Part shown: positions 1 through 8,837 of the stretch, in pieces
Layout: every line of letters starts with the position of its first letter
Position numbering within the stretch: position 1 is the stretch's first letter
NCBI GenBank assembly: GCA_026125285.1
Contig: JAHCLO010000014.1
Coordinates: 62,001-126,000, forward strand
DNA from: Verrucomicrobiia bacterium
Lineage (GTDB): Bacteria; Verrucomicrobiota; Verrucomicrobiia; Limisphaerales; JADLHS01
Length of the DNA: 64,000 nucleotides
Reading direction: 5' to 3'
Translations under genes and position numbers: made by a program
Notes under the pieces: model-generated
The model's database searches: none
What the model was told of the DNA's origin: nothing
The model's input: only the letters and a program-made list of their open reading frames with translations

Positions 1-259
1 CGCGGCTGTCGCCCAGGAACCGTTCCCGATCCGCCGGTTCATCGTGCAGGTCGTAACGCAGCAATTTGTCGTTCAAGCCACGGATGCCGGCTTCGACATG
101 ATCCGCAAACCGGAAGCTTTCAATCTGCAAGGCGCCAAACTGCCGACGCAATTGCCCCACCTGCTGCCAGGCGGTGTGCTCCGTCCAAAGAATCAGCGCC
201 GCCACCGCGACGACCGCCACGGCGAAGCCGGTCAACACTAGATTGGTCCGCGTCTTCAT
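1..259 (-). CDS. N-terminus of a membrane-anchored sensor protein, probably a histidine kinase (partial)
   Basis: The reading frame opens with ATG at 259-257 and runs without a stop off the left edge, so only about 86 residues are visible. They begin MKTRTNLVLTGF followed by a hydrophobic segment (about residues 6-25), then a hydrophilic helical stretch including RRQFGALQIESFRFADHVE and LNDKLLRYDLHDEPADRERF. One N-terminal membrane anchor followed by a helical extracytoplasmic region with this kind of LNDKLLRY...D..RF pattern is familiar from sensor histidine kinases of this phylum. No kinase domain is inside the window, so the assignment is inference. It could also be another single-pass sensor such as a diguanylate cyclase. 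Confidence 0.5.
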   Translation of the reverse strand, partial: MKTRTNLVLTGFAVAVVAVAALILWTEHTAWQQVGQLRRQFGALQIESFRFADHVEAGIRGLNDKLLRYDLHDEPADRERFLGDSR

Positions 260-450
260 GCGCTGAATACTTGCTATCCTCCGGTGGATACCTGATAGCC
301 TGCAGGTTTGCCGCTGGCCCGCTTCCAAAAACCACAACCTGTTGCGGGAGAACGTCCCATCGGTCTCTCCCTCCATCTGGCACCCGAACAGCTTTACTTG
401 TCAGTGAAGCGCAAAGCGCAACCAGTATTCAATCTTTACGTCACAAAGTC
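260..450. other. Intergenic region between divergent genes
   Basis: No convincing gene, RNA or strong repeat is visible here. It lies upstream of the leftward sensor gene and presumably holds its promoter. I could not pick out an unambiguous -35/-10 pair. Confidence 0.3.
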
Positions 451-669
451 ATGAAAAACCAAATCGTTCTCAAGTCCTTCGATCAACTCTCACAAATCGC
501 CGCCCAGAATGGCCAGGTGACAACTGCGACGCAAAGCGCAACCCGACGAACGGAAGCGCAGCCCGGCGCCAATCCCGCCGCTAGTGGCCGCGCCCAGCCA
601 GATGTCCGCCGAACCGAGCCAACCCATTGGCGGGGTTGCCCGGCAGAAGCCGAGGCGTGGAGCGGGTAA
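451..669 (+). CDS. Short hypothetical ORF (72 codons), doubtful
   Basis: An ATG at 451 opens a 72-residue frame starting MKNQIVLKSFDQLSQIAAQNG, which has a protein-like beginning. The second half is rich in Arg, Thr, Ala and Pro and looks like translated non-coding DNA. It precedes the Usp-REC gene on the same strand by 57 bases. It may be the broken 5' end of a former gene or a chance ORF. No family was recognised. Confidence 0.22.
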   Translation: MKNQIVLKSFDQLSQIAAQNGQVTTATQSATRRTEAQPGANPAASGRAQPDVRRTEPTHWRGCPAEAEAWSG

Positions 670-726
670 GAATGTAACTTTTCCGGCGATTCATCCCAAA
701 CCAAACGTGATCCCAATCAGAACAAC

Positions 727-2343
727 ATGAAGATTCAATTCCCAACCCAACCCGAAATGGCCACGGCGTTGCCGATTCGCGGCCTGCCACCGACGAATAC
801 TGCGACGTCAACCGGGACGAGCCGGTCGGATTCATCCGACCGAAACCAAGGACCGAGCCACATCCTCGTGCCGGTGGATTTCTCCGGCTCCTCCCGGTAT
901 CTGGTACGCCAAGCGGCCGCGCTGGCGCGTGAAACCAATGCCCGGATGACGTTGATTTATGTGCAGACTCCGGATTGGGTGGAAGAAGACGCGAGCAATC
1001 CGCTCGTGGCGGATTCCTATCACGACTTGGGCGAAGCCGCTCTGGCGCGGTTGCGTCAGTTAGGCGAGGAGGAAGTCGAAGGCGCCGTCGAAGTCAGCAC
1101 CCTTTTTCGGGTGGGCAAATGGGTGCGCATCCTGCTCGAAGTCGCGCGGGCGGAACAACCCGACCTCATCGTCGCGGCCAGTGAAGAACGCAGCGGCCTG
1201 TTGAGCTGGCTTCGCACCAGCCCACTCGAACAACTTATCCGACAGGCATCGTGTCCGGTCGTTGTCCTCCCGGAACGCCTGTTGCTCCCCAGTCGCGGGA
1301 GTTCGCCGCCCGCTTTGCGTCAGGTGGTCGTGGCCGCCGGGGTTTCCGAAGACTCCCGGCGCGCGGTGAAGCACGCGGCCGCTCTGGCGCGGCAAATGAA
1401 CGGACGGCTGCTGTTGCTGCACGTCACGACGATTCAGAATCTAGGCACCCGTCTGAATCTCGCCAACGGACTGAAACTGCAAAAGGAAATCGGCAGCCAG
1501 GCCCGCCAAAAACTGCTCGACTGGCTCGCACCGGAGATCGCAGCCGGACTCCCGGTCAAGGTGCTGGTCCGCAGCGGTGCGCGGGCGGCGCAGACCTTGA
1601 GCCGTCATTTGCGGCTGCTGAATCCGCAATTGGTCGTTGTAGGTGCCGAAGAGCACACCAAGCTGGGCCGACGTTTCGCCGGTGCCGTGTTGCGCGCCAC
1701 CAGCGCACCCGTCGTGGTCGTGGGACCGCTTGCGTCGCCCGTAGCCCGCGTGATTCGTGAGGATCAGCCCGCACCCCTGGCCAGCACTTTGGGAGCGAGA
1801 GTTGTGGAATCGGGTTCGGTGCAACCATCCAGTTTTGCACCCGTTGCGGCCACGGCGAATTCACGCGGGCGGGTGCTCGTGGTGGACGACGATCCGTCCG
1901 TTCGTGAGTCACTGCACAAGCTGCTCACCAGCGAGCAGTATCACGTCACCGTCGCCGGCAATGGCAACGAAGTCATCGGCAAGGTGGATCCTGCGCACGT
2001 TGACCTCGTCTTGCTCGACCTCAAGATGCAGGGGAAGAACGGCTGGGTCATTTTCCGGCACTTGCGCGCCCTCAAACCGCATTTGCCGGTGGTGTTGATC
2101 ACCGGCATGCCCAACCGGTTCAAACTGGCCGCCAGCGCCGGCGTGAATGCGCTTGTGGAAAAACCCCTCGACGTGCCGCTGCTACTGGAAACCGTGCGCC
2201 GACTGGTGAGCGAAACCGAAACCGGCGCTTCCCTGGCCGCCAGCGGCGCCGCCGTGTGCCGCCACATTCGATCCGCCAGCGAACGGCTGCGCCGGCAGTT
2301 GTATGAACGTTCCACGGTGCCTTGCCCGGTGACCTCAAGCTGA
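727..2343 (+). CDS. Tandem universal stress protein fused to a response-regulator receiver domain
   Basis: The 538-residue protein has three cytoplasmic domains. UspA domain 1 spans about residues 45-181 (starts HILVPVDFSGSS), UspA domain 2 about 198-334 (RQVVVAAGVSEDSRRAV), and a CheY-like receiver about 382-496. The receiver keeps the acidic pocket VVDDDP (386-390), the phospho-acceptor Asp431 in LVLLDLKM, and the Lys of the EKP motif near 479. There is no output domain after the receiver. Usp domains typically bind nucleotides and respond to stress, so a phosphorylatable receiver on the same chain suggests control by an unlinked histidine kinase. The first 44 residues are low-complexity Ser/Thr/Pro. 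No partner gene is adjacent apart from the partial sensor gene at the left edge, which is divergent. Confidence 0.9.
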   Translation: MKIQFPTQPEMATALPIRGLPPTNTATSTGTSRSDSSDRNQGPSHILVPVDFSGSSRYLVRQAAALARETNARMTLIYVQTPDWVEEDASNPLVADSYHDLGEAALARLRQLGEEEVEGAVEVSTLFRVGKWVRILLEVARAEQPDLIVAASEERSGLLSWLRTSPLEQLIRQASCPVVVLPERLLLPSRGSSPPALRQVVVAAGVSEDSRRAVKHAAALARQMNGRLLLLHVTTIQNLGTRLNLANGLKLQKEIGSQARQKLLDWLAPEIAAGLPVKVLVRSGARAAQTLSRHLRLLNPQLVVVGAEEHTKLGRRFAGAVLRATSAPVVVVGPLASPVARVIREDQPAPLASTLGARVVESGSVQPSSFAPVAATANSRGRVLVVDDDPSVRESLHKLLTSEQYHVTVAGNGNEVIGKVDPAHVDLVLLDLKMQGKNGWVIFRHLRALKPHLPVVLITGMPNRFKLAASAGVNALVEKPLDVPLLLETVRRLVSETETGASLAASGAAVCRHIRSASERLRRQLYERSTVPCPVTSS

Positions 2344-2383
2344 GGGGCGGATTCACCCTTTGGGGTTGGCGCTGGACCGCCAA

Positions 2384-3157
2384 CTATAACGGCTCGGTTC
2401 TCGCATCCAACAAAGTCACGGGGCGGCAAATCAAAGCGAACTGCCCACGTTCGATCCAGCCGGCGCCACGGTTGGTGCGGATGAAGAGATAATTTCCGCG
2501 CGTGCGCACCAGACGGGCGGGTTCACCCGCCGCCAGGCGCGTGAAGGCTTCTCCTCCGGCGGTGGGAGTCAACCGCAGGGGTGTGTCCTTGGGTAAGACC
2601 ACCCCCAGTCGCGTGCGGGTCATGGTGCCAAAATGCGCGGGCAGACTGAGCAGGAAAATTCCCAGCGCCAGCGCCGCCACCGCCTGCTGCCACGAGGCTC
2701 GTCGCAGCCGCAGCACGCCGGGCAGGATTAACGCGCCCACCACGGTCCACAGACTGCCGCCGACAATCCACGCCCACCAGTTCACCGGCAGCCAGCCGGA
2801 TGCGATTTCATACCAGCGTAGTTCCGGCGCTTCGATTTGCGCGGCCTGCCGCGCGAAGCGCAGATTGTTACGTGCATTCTTATCGAACGGATTCACCCAC
2901 AGTGCCTGTTCCCAAGCAAGGATGGCTTCCGCCGTGTGACCGCGCCGCCACTCGGCGTTGCCGAGGTTTTGCAACGTGCCCGAGGCCAACTGTTCCTCAG
3001 CAGAAGCCCGGTAGGCTTCGGTGGCCGCCGCAAAATCACCAGCCCGGTAGGCTGCGTCTCCCATTGCGAATGAATTCGTGCTCACCACGCTCGGTTGCGC
3101 CACTCCACTTATGGCGACTGTCGCGATGCAAATCAGACTGAAACAACGAATCAGCAC
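2384..3157 (-). CDS. TPR protein with C-terminal SH3-like domain, BatE-like, last gene of Bat operon
   Basis: I place the start at a GTG (3157-3155) that overlaps the stop of batD, giving 257 residues beginning with a signal peptide (LIRCFSLICIATVAISGVAQ). Longer in-frame extensions run back into the batD coding region and read as its shadow. One to two TPR units follow (AYRAGDFAAATEAYRASAEE, then ILAWEQALWVNPFDKNA), then two membrane segments (about WWAWIVGGSLWTVVGALI and QAVAALALGIFLLSLP). A C-terminal bacterial SH3-like segment (LRLTPTAGGEAFTRLAAGE, GAGWIERGQF) ends the chain. This is the classic layout of BatE-type proteins at the end of Bacteroides-aerotolerance operons. It acts at the inner membrane, and its biochemical role is unknown. 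Confidence 0.75.
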   Translation of the reverse strand: MLIRCFSLICIATVAISGVAQPSVVSTNSFAMGDAAYRAGDFAAATEAYRASAEEQLASGTLQNLGNAEWRRGHTAEAILAWEQALWVNPFDKNARNNLRFARQAAQIEAPELRWYEIASGWLPVNWWAWIVGGSLWTVVGALILPGVLRLRRASWQQAVAALALGIFLLSLPAHFGTMTRTRLGVVLPKDTPLRLTPTAGGEAFTRLAAGEPARLVRTRGNYLFIRTNRGAGWIERGQFALICRPVTLLDARTEPL

Positions 3158-5085
3158 AAGCGGGCCTCCAGTCGGTTGAGCAAGCTCTCCAGTTCGGGTT
3201 GAAGCGCGAACAAGCCATCGGCATCCACCGGTGCGCGAGAGAACACCACCCCGTCCTCCACGGTAAAGAACCGGCGAACCACCTCCCCGGTCACGCCTTT
3301 GCGTTCGTCTTCCGCCAACAATTCCAACACATCGCGACAGACCATCGCCCGCTCCTCCGCCGGGTAATGCGGGGCGCACGCAATGCGCAAGGCATTGACG
3401 GCAGAGGCCGTGTAGCGGAGCAAATCGCCACGACCATAAGCTGTTGCCAAAGCGCGCCGCTCGTTCAGCAACGCCCGCCGGGCGCGGCGGCGCCGCACAA
3501 TCTCCGGATGCTGCTCGAAATAGCGGCGGCGGCGATCCCAGACCCACAGGCCGGTAAAGCCAGCCAAGGGCAACAATTGCACCAGCAAAAACCAACCGCG
3601 CTGTTGCAGCGGTACGAGGCTGGCCGACGTGCGTCCGGGAGACGGCGCGAGATCGCTCAAGGTAAGCTGAGTTTCGGCTTCGACCGGGAGCGCACTGGCG
3701 GCTTGGAGGGCCGCGAGGTCCACGCTGGTTGCGCCCGCCGTGACCGTAATTGGGACCGATGGGATGGTGAGCTCCACATACGTGCCACGGGAGGGATCGA
3801 AATAGCTGAAAGGAATTGGCGGCGTGGTTTCGATGCCTGGCCGTAGAGGGATGAGCGTATAAGTAAATGCTGCAAAGTTACCCGCTGGCACGCCCGGCAC
3901 GGGGGTGGGTCGAACCGCCGGCATACCCCCGGGCGCGGCGGGCGACACCTGCCAATCCGGCGACGACGGCGGCGGCGGGGCCACCAGCCGCAACGGATTC
4001 CCTTCACCACGCATGGTCACCGTGAGTTTCACCAGGTCGCCCACGGCCACCCGGTTGGCGGAGAGCTGGGGTGGGTCAAGCGTGAATTTGCCAATGGCTC
4101 CGGTGAATCCCGGCAGTGTCCCGGCTCGCGGCAATGGTTGCACACTGATCGTGATTGGATCGGAATCCACCAACAAGTGTCGCGGTTGGCCGTCCGCCAG
4201 GATGGCCTGCCCTTGAATGACCACCGGGGTGGCGACGCGGTTGCCGAGCGTAAAGCCCTGGGCCGAGAAAGTCAGCCGGCCTGATATCAGCGGCGTGAAG
4301 ACCATCTCATGGATGTAAGTGGGCACTTGCTGTCCGTTGCGCAAAGTGGAAACGATGCTCTGCCGCGCTGTCGCCTGATCCACGAGAAATCCGTCGCCAT
4401 TCAAGCGCATGTGCGCCAGGCCAAGCACCGCGTTGGGAGCTGAGGAAGGCAACAACACCCGCAACTTCACCGGCTGCCCGGCATAAATGTTCGTCTCAGT
4501 CAATTCCAGCTTGAGCTGCAGCGGCGGCGGCAAGGTGGGATTCGTTTGCGTGCTTACCTGCAATCGGGCGGCGGGCACGACCACGGGTTTGCCGTAAACC
4601 TGCACGGTGAATTCGGGAATGGTAAATGATCCGGTATGGGCTGCCCGCACGTGGTGATTGATGGTCGTCAGCGGCGTGAGTTGATTGCCCATGGGAAAGA
4701 ACACCTGTCCCCGCGCACTGGGGCGAAGCTGGAGTTCGGACGGCGCGTTGATCTCCTCCGGCCATTGAATGGATTCATCCAACGCGTTGAACGTGACACG
4801 ATAAGTCGCCTTCTCACCGGGTCGCACCGTGGGGGGATCAACGGACACCACAGCCTCGACTTTGCTGGAGACATCAATCGAAGGCTGAGTCACCTGAAGT
4901 TGCGCCAGCGGGTCTGGTTGAGTGATAGGCTGCGGGGCCGGCTGCGCAAAAGTCGCAACGGCAGCGATCATTATCCCCCCGCCGAGCAGACTCCCTAGGG
5001 CAACGATCCGCCCTCGTGCCGCGAACGCGACGAGCGGTGCGCCAGTCTTTGGAGTAATTGTTGTCGCGCGGTAGGACATCACCAA
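3151..5085 (-). CDS. batD: BatD-like oxygen-tolerance protein
   Basis: A 644-residue protein with an N-terminal hydrophobic export segment (about 28-47) and a long series of beta-rich extracytoplasmic domains. These include repeated patterns of the type VDPPTVRPGEKATYRVTFNA and LTETNIYAGQPVKLRVLLP. One transmembrane helix near residue 500 (GWFLLVQLLPLAGFTGLWVW) is followed by a basic, helical cytoplasmic tail. This matches the BatD family, usual length about 550-650. The gene overlaps both neighbours by a few bases, so it is translationally coupled within the Bat operon. The family is linked by context to MoxR ATPases and VWA proteins, and its precise function is not known. Confidence 0.85.
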   Translation of the reverse strand: MVMSYRATTITPKTGAPLVAFAARGRIVALGSLLGGGIMIAAVATFAQPAPQPITQPDPLAQLQVTQPSIDVSSKVEAVVSVDPPTVRPGEKATYRVTFNALDESIQWPEEINAPSELQLRPSARGQVFFPMGNQLTPLTTINHHVRAAHTGSFTIPEFTVQVYGKPVVVPAARLQVSTQTNPTLPPPLQLKLELTETNIYAGQPVKLRVLLPSSAPNAVLGLAHMRLNGDGFLVDQATARQSIVSTLRNGQQVPTYIHEMVFTPLISGRLTFSAQGFTLGNRVATPVVIQGQAILADGQPRHLLVDSDPITISVQPLPRAGTLPGFTGAIGKFTLDPPQLSANRVAVGDLVKLTVTMRGEGNPLRLVAPPPPSSPDWQVSPAAPGGMPAVRPTPVPGVPAGNFAAFTYTLIPLRPGIETTPPIPFSYFDPSRGTYVELTIPSVPITVTAGATSVDLAALQAASALPVEAETQLTLSDLAPSPGRTSASLVPLQQRGWFLLVQLLPLAGFTGLWVWDRRRRYFEQHPEIVRRRRARRALLNERRALATAYGRGDLLRYTASAVNALRIACAPHYPAEERAMVCRDVLELLAEDERKGVTGEVVRRFFTVEDGVVFSRAPVDADGLFALQPELESLLNRLEARLC

Positions 5086-6149
5086 TTCGGGCGGTTGCGG
5101 TCACGCGGCTGCCCTTGTTCCCCCGGCCCCATCGGCAGGCGACGACCGCCTTCGAGTTTGAATCCCTCCAGCAACCAGCCGGCTTCCTCCGGCGAAATGG
5201 AGATTTCCTGTCCGTCTCGCGAAGGGCCCTCCTCCTGGCCAGCGCGCATTTCGGGGGGCTCGTCACCTTCTTCGCCCTCATCGTCTTCCTCCTCGTCACC
5301 GGGCGCGCCCGGCGGCATGAAAGGCGCGGGAATCTGCCCTCGTAACTCCTGCAGCTTCTCGCCCAACTCGCCGCGCTGCGCTTCCATGGCCAGCGCCGCC
5401 TGCTGCATTTCCTGGATGCTGTCCACCAGTTTGGCGATGGCGCGTTCTACAATCTCCGCATTGTGCTGCGCGTTGGTGTCCGCCGGATTCAACTCTGCCG
5501 CGCCGCGAAAGTCGTCCAGTGACCGCTGCCATTTGCGCAACGCCGCGCCGTGAATCTCCAACGCGCGGCGCACTGCGGCGGTGGCGGCCTTCAACTCGCG
5601 ACGTGCCCCGCGTCCTTGTAGATAGGCAGCCACCATCGTCTGCACGTCCTTCCCCGCCAGCGCATCGGAAGCGACTTCAATGGCCCGTGCGGCCCGTTCC
5701 GCCGCCGCCCGGCCGCGCTGGGCAGTGGGCTTGGCTTCCAGCGACTTCTTCAGTTCTTCCGCCCCTTGCGCAAAGCGGACGTGGCCGAGGTTGTAGAGCG
5801 CCAGCGGCTGAAGTTTCGCGTCCTGTTTTGCCAGCGCGGTCTGGAATAAAGCCTCGGCTTCGCGGAACTTGCCCGCGTGCAGCCGCCGCGTGCCGGCATT
5901 GAAAAAGTCCCTCGGACTCACCGGTGTCGGCTCGGGCGCCACCGCCGGCGCGTTGGTTGGTGAAACCGTGTTGGTGTTGGCAATGGCGTTGGTGTTGGTG
6001 ACCACAACCGCCGGTGCGGCTGATCCGGACCCAACTGCGAGGCAAAGTCCGATCAACGCTGATTTCAACTGGACTCGGCGAGGAAGTTTCTTCCACCCGA
6101 CGGTCGTCGCGCCATTCTCGTTAAGTTTCTTCATCCGCTTGCTCATCAC
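5079..6149 (-). CDS. TPR protein, BatC-like
   Basis: A 356-residue protein with a basic N-terminus and a signal/anchor segment (SALIGLCLAVGSGSAAP). A Pro/Thr/Asn linker follows, then tetratricopeptide-type helices (ARRLHAGKFREAEALFQTAL style, about residues 85-160). A second helical block is followed by a very acidic segment (EEEDDEGEEGDEPPE) and a Pro/Gly/Arg tail. Two adjacent ATGs (6149 and 6146) overlap the stop of the upstream VWA gene. Such TPR proteins lie between the VWA and BatD genes in Bat operons and probably act as scaffolds in a periplasmic or membrane complex. Confidence 0.78.
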   Translation of the reverse strand: MMSKRMKKLNENGATTVGWKKLPRRVQLKSALIGLCLAVGSGSAAPAVVVTNTNAIANTNTVSPTNAPAVAPEPTPVSPRDFFNAGTRRLHAGKFREAEALFQTALAKQDAKLQPLALYNLGHVRFAQGAEELKKSLEAKPTAQRGRAAAERAARAIEVASDALAGKDVQTMVAAYLQGRGARRELKAATAAVRRALEIHGAALRKWQRSLDDFRGAAELNPADTNAQHNAEIVERAIAKLVDSIQEMQQAALAMEAQRGELGEKLQELRGQIPAPFMPPGAPGDEEEDDEGEEGDEPPEMRAGQEEGPSRDGQEISISPEEAGWLLEGFKLEGGRRLPMGPGEQGQPRDRNRPNW

Positions 6150-7168
6150 ACTTTGCTCCGTCGTCGCGTGCCCACCAGGGATTCGATCACCAACAATCCC
6201 AGCACCGCAGCCACCAGCACATGAAATCGGTCCACACCCAGCTTGCGTGTCGGCGCCCCGCCCGAAGCGCCATTGCCGGACTCCATGGCCAACCGCACCT
6301 TGGCCAAACCTTCACCCAGCGCCCCCAATGGAAAATAGTTGCCCTTGGTCGCCTCGGCAATCGCGCGCAGCGTGGTTTCATCCAAGCGGCTGCGCACCAC
6401 TTCGCCGCGCGCATCGCGCACCAGTTCCATCTGTCCCTGTTCGTTGATGACGCGAATTTCCGCCCCTGCGGCGGTGCCGACCCCGATGGTGTACACCACC
6501 ACGAGTTCTTTGGCCAAAGCCTCTGCCGTGCGCGTTCCGGCCCCTTGGAGGTCTTCGCCGTCGGTCAGCAGCACCACGATCTTGCGCCGGTCGCGCTTTT
6601 CCATGGCGCGAAACGCTTCATCCAGCGCGCGACCGATGTCCGTCCCCGGCACCATGATGGTTTTATCGTCCAACGCCCGCAACGCATCCTCGAACGCTCC
6701 GTAATCAAAGGTCAGCGGACATTGCAGAAACGCCTGGCCGGCGAACGCGATCAATCCCACGCGCCCGCGCCCGTGCCGCCGCACGAACTCCATAACCGCC
6801 AGTTTGGAGCGCTCCAGGCGATTGGGCGAAACATCGGCGGCCAGCATGCTGCGCGAACAATCCACCACGAACACAATGTCCTCGCCCAGTTCCTGCGCGG
6901 CAAATTCCTGAACGCCCCACTGGGGCCGCGCGAGCGCGAGGCCCAATCCGGCCACGGCAAGCAGTAACAGGAAACTCTTGAACGCGCGTTTGGCCGGACT
7001 GTGCGAGCGCGTCAGGTCGGCCAGGAACTGCGGCGACGCCAGCGTGGCCAGTTGCCGCCGCCTTGCCCATGCGGCATAACGCTGCAACACCAGCAGGACG
7101 ACCGGCCCAAAGGTAGCCAGCCAGAGCCACTGCGGTTCCGCGAAATGAGGTTGCGTGAAATCCATCAT
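6146..7168 (-). CDS. batB: VWA-domain membrane protein, BatB-like
   Basis: The start was set at ATG 7168, which overlaps the preceding stop as ATGATGA. A longer frame to 7243 is only read-through inside the neighbour. The 340-residue protein has two N-terminal membrane helices (about 14-30 and 64-82), then a von Willebrand factor A domain. The MIDAS motif DCSRS begins at residue 103, with a downstream LLTDGED motif. A last hydrophobic helix (FHVLVAAVLGLLVIESLVG) anchors the C-terminus. The intact MIDAS implies metal-dependent protein binding. Paired VWA genes (BatA and BatB) with a MoxR ATPase are the defining core of this operon type. Confidence 0.85.
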   Translation of the reverse strand: MMDFTQPHFAEPQWLWLATFGPVVLLVLQRYAAWARRRQLATLASPQFLADLTRSHSPAKRAFKSFLLLLAVAGLGLALARPQWGVQEFAAQELGEDIVFVVDCSRSMLAADVSPNRLERSKLAVMEFVRRHGRGRVGLIAFAGQAFLQCPLTFDYGAFEDALRALDDKTIMVPGTDIGRALDEAFRAMEKRDRRKIVVLLTDGEDLQGAGTRTAEALAKELVVVYTIGVGTAAGAEIRVINEQGQMELVRDARGEVVRSRLDETTLRAIAEATKGNYFPLGALGEGLAKVRLAMESGNGASGGAPTRKLGVDRFHVLVAAVLGLLVIESLVGTRRRSKV

Positions 7169-8205
7169 GGGATGCGGCGGAAGCGAGTGTTGGCGAGAAC
7201 CATTTCCAGGGTGAACAGTCCGAGCGCCGCCAGCAACGGCCACTGAAACAACGGCGTATAAGTTGTCAATCGGCGCAGTTTCACCTCGGTCTTCTCCAAG
7301 CGGTCAATTTCATCATAGATACTGTGCAATTCCCGGCGGTTCTTCGCCCGATAGGATTTTGCATTCGAGAGCGCGGACATCCGGTTCAACACCGCATAAT
7401 TCGCTGGTTGCAACACAAGCGTGGGGATCACGTTGCCCTGAGCGTCCAGCCGCAATTTGCCCGTCGCCGGCTCGAAAGCCGGCAACTGGCACGGCTCTTC
7501 CACGCCGATGCCAATAGTATAAACCTTTGCCCCCAACGCGGCGGCAAGCTGCGCCGCGGGCACGGGGTCAATCTCCCCGCGATTGTTGTCGCCGTCGGTG
7601 AGCAGAATGATGAGCCGGCTCTTGCTGTCCTTGGCCGATTTCAGCCGTTTGGCCGCCGTGGCAGTGGCATCGCCGATGGCCGTGCCGAGTTCGCGAATCA
7701 TGCCGATGTGCAGGCGTTTCAAGTTCTCGATCAGCCAGTCATGATTCAAAGTCAGAGGACTGGCCAGGTACGGCACGGCGGAAAACACCACCAGCCCGAT
7801 CCGGTCGTCGGGCCGTTTGCGAATGAAATCTTCCAGCACCTCGGAGGCAATGTCGAACCGCGTGATGCGTTCGCCCGGACCGCTCATGTCGAGCGCCATC
7901 ATGGACCAGGACAAATCCAGGACCAACATGATGTCCACGCCGCTGGCCTGGGTTTCGGTGCGGTCATTGGCGAACCGCGGTCCGGCCAGCGCCGTGATGC
8001 AAAGCGCCACCGTCAGCAGCCGCAGAAACAGCAACAGCCGTCCCGCCGCCGCCCGCGCCGTGGCCCCCGCCGCGCGGGCAATGTCCGCGCTGGGAAATCG
8101 CAGCGCCGAGTGCTTGCCCACGCGCCCGCGCAGGAAGGCGTACACCGGCAGCAACGCCAGCAGCGCCAGCACCCACGGATACTGAAACTCGAAATTCTCG
8201 CTCAT
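7165..8205 (-). CDS. batA: VWA-domain membrane protein, BatA-like
   Basis: A 346-residue protein with two N-terminal transmembrane helices (about 8-25 and 58-76). A VWA domain with MIDAS DLSWS starts at residue 97, with LLTDGDN further on, and a C-terminal hydrophobic segment follows (PLFQWPLLAALGLFTLEMVL). It overlaps the next gene by ATGA and the previous one by four bases, so it is translationally coupled. The two VWA proteins of the operon share the same layout but differ strongly in sequence, consistent with an old duplication. It is probably regulated by the MoxR ATPase encoded at the head of the operon. Confidence 0.87.
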   Translation of the reverse strand: MSENFEFQYPWVLALLALLPVYAFLRGRVGKHSALRFPSADIARAAGATARAAAGRLLLFLRLLTVALCITALAGPRFANDRTETQASGVDIMLVLDLSWSMMALDMSGPGERITRFDIASEVLEDFIRKRPDDRIGLVVFSAVPYLASPLTLNHDWLIENLKRLHIGMIRELGTAIGDATATAAKRLKSAKDSKSRLIILLTDGDNNRGEIDPVPAAQLAAALGAKVYTIGIGVEEPCQLPAFEPATGKLRLDAQGNVIPTLVLQPANYAVLNRMSALSNAKSYRAKNRRELHSIYDEIDRLEKTEVKLRRLTTYTPLFQWPLLAALGLFTLEMVLANTRFRRIP

Positions 8206-8837
8206 CGGGATAACGCAAGTTGAACCTTGCTGGCCCTGGCCGCCTGCCGCAGTTCCGTACGACGCACTTCACCAAGCCTCACCAGTTCCAATGCCTGGGT
8301 GGCGGCCCCCACCGCCGTTGGCGATTCCAAAGGTGCGAATTTCAAATTATCGCAGCGCCGCAAGAAATCTCCAAGCTTCGACGCCAGAGCGGAGCCGATG
8401 GATTCGTGGTTGCCGACCACCTGGCAGAATTCGGCGGTGGTGAATTCCTCTGCCGGCAGCGCGAAGGCCGCAGTCACGTAACGCCGCACGCAACGCGAAA
8501 CCTGACTCAAGACGTCTCCCGTTTCGGGTTGCTGACGCAATTGCTCTAATTCCTCGCGCGCCAGTACCTCGGGCGGTACGGGCGGCACCGGTTTGGGCCG
8601 ATGCCAAAGCCAGACGAGCAGCGCCACCACCGCAAGCATTACCGCCACACCCAGCACCACCCAGGTTCCATGCAATTCCCACCAAGTGGGCAGCATTTCC
8701 TGGTACGGAGGCATCAGTTCCAGCAGTTCATCTTCGCTTCCCGAATTTGTCGCCCCCCACAAGGCCGGCATCCCCAACCGGACCGCAACCATGGACGCTA
8801 GGTATCGGCCAGCCGCCGTCGCGCTTCGGAGGTTCAT
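8202..8837 (-). CDS. DUF4381-type membrane protein of Bat operon
   Basis: A 211-residue protein with a short periplasmic N-terminus, one transmembrane helix (GTWVVLGVAVMLAVVALLVWLW, about residues 60-80) followed by a Pro-rich linker (RPKPVPPVPPEV), and a helical cytoplasmic domain with DVLSQVSRCVRRYVTAAFAL and EEFTTAEFC. This is the layout of DUF4381-family proteins that sit between DUF58 and VWA genes. It overlaps its neighbours by 4 bases on each side. The real start may lie downstream of the first ATG, because the first 15-20 residues add little. The function is unknown; it is presumed to be part of the same membrane complex. Confidence 0.75.
   Translation of the reverse strand: MNLRSATAAGRYLASMVAVRLGMPALWGATNSGSEDELLELMPPYQEMLPTWWELHGTWVVLGVAVMLAVVALLVWLWHRPKPVPPVPPEVLAREELEQLRQQPETGDVLSQVSRCVRRYVTAAFALPAEEFTTAEFCQVVGNHESIGSALASKLGDFLRRCDNLKFAPLESPTAVGAATQALELVRLGEVRRTELRQAARASKVQLALSR

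Noticed and set aside
3158..3595. Upstream extension of the BatE-like frame to 3595
   Set aside because: The extension lies entirely in the batD coding region and is Gly/Arg-rich; the GTG at 3157 gives a signal peptide and the usual overlap.
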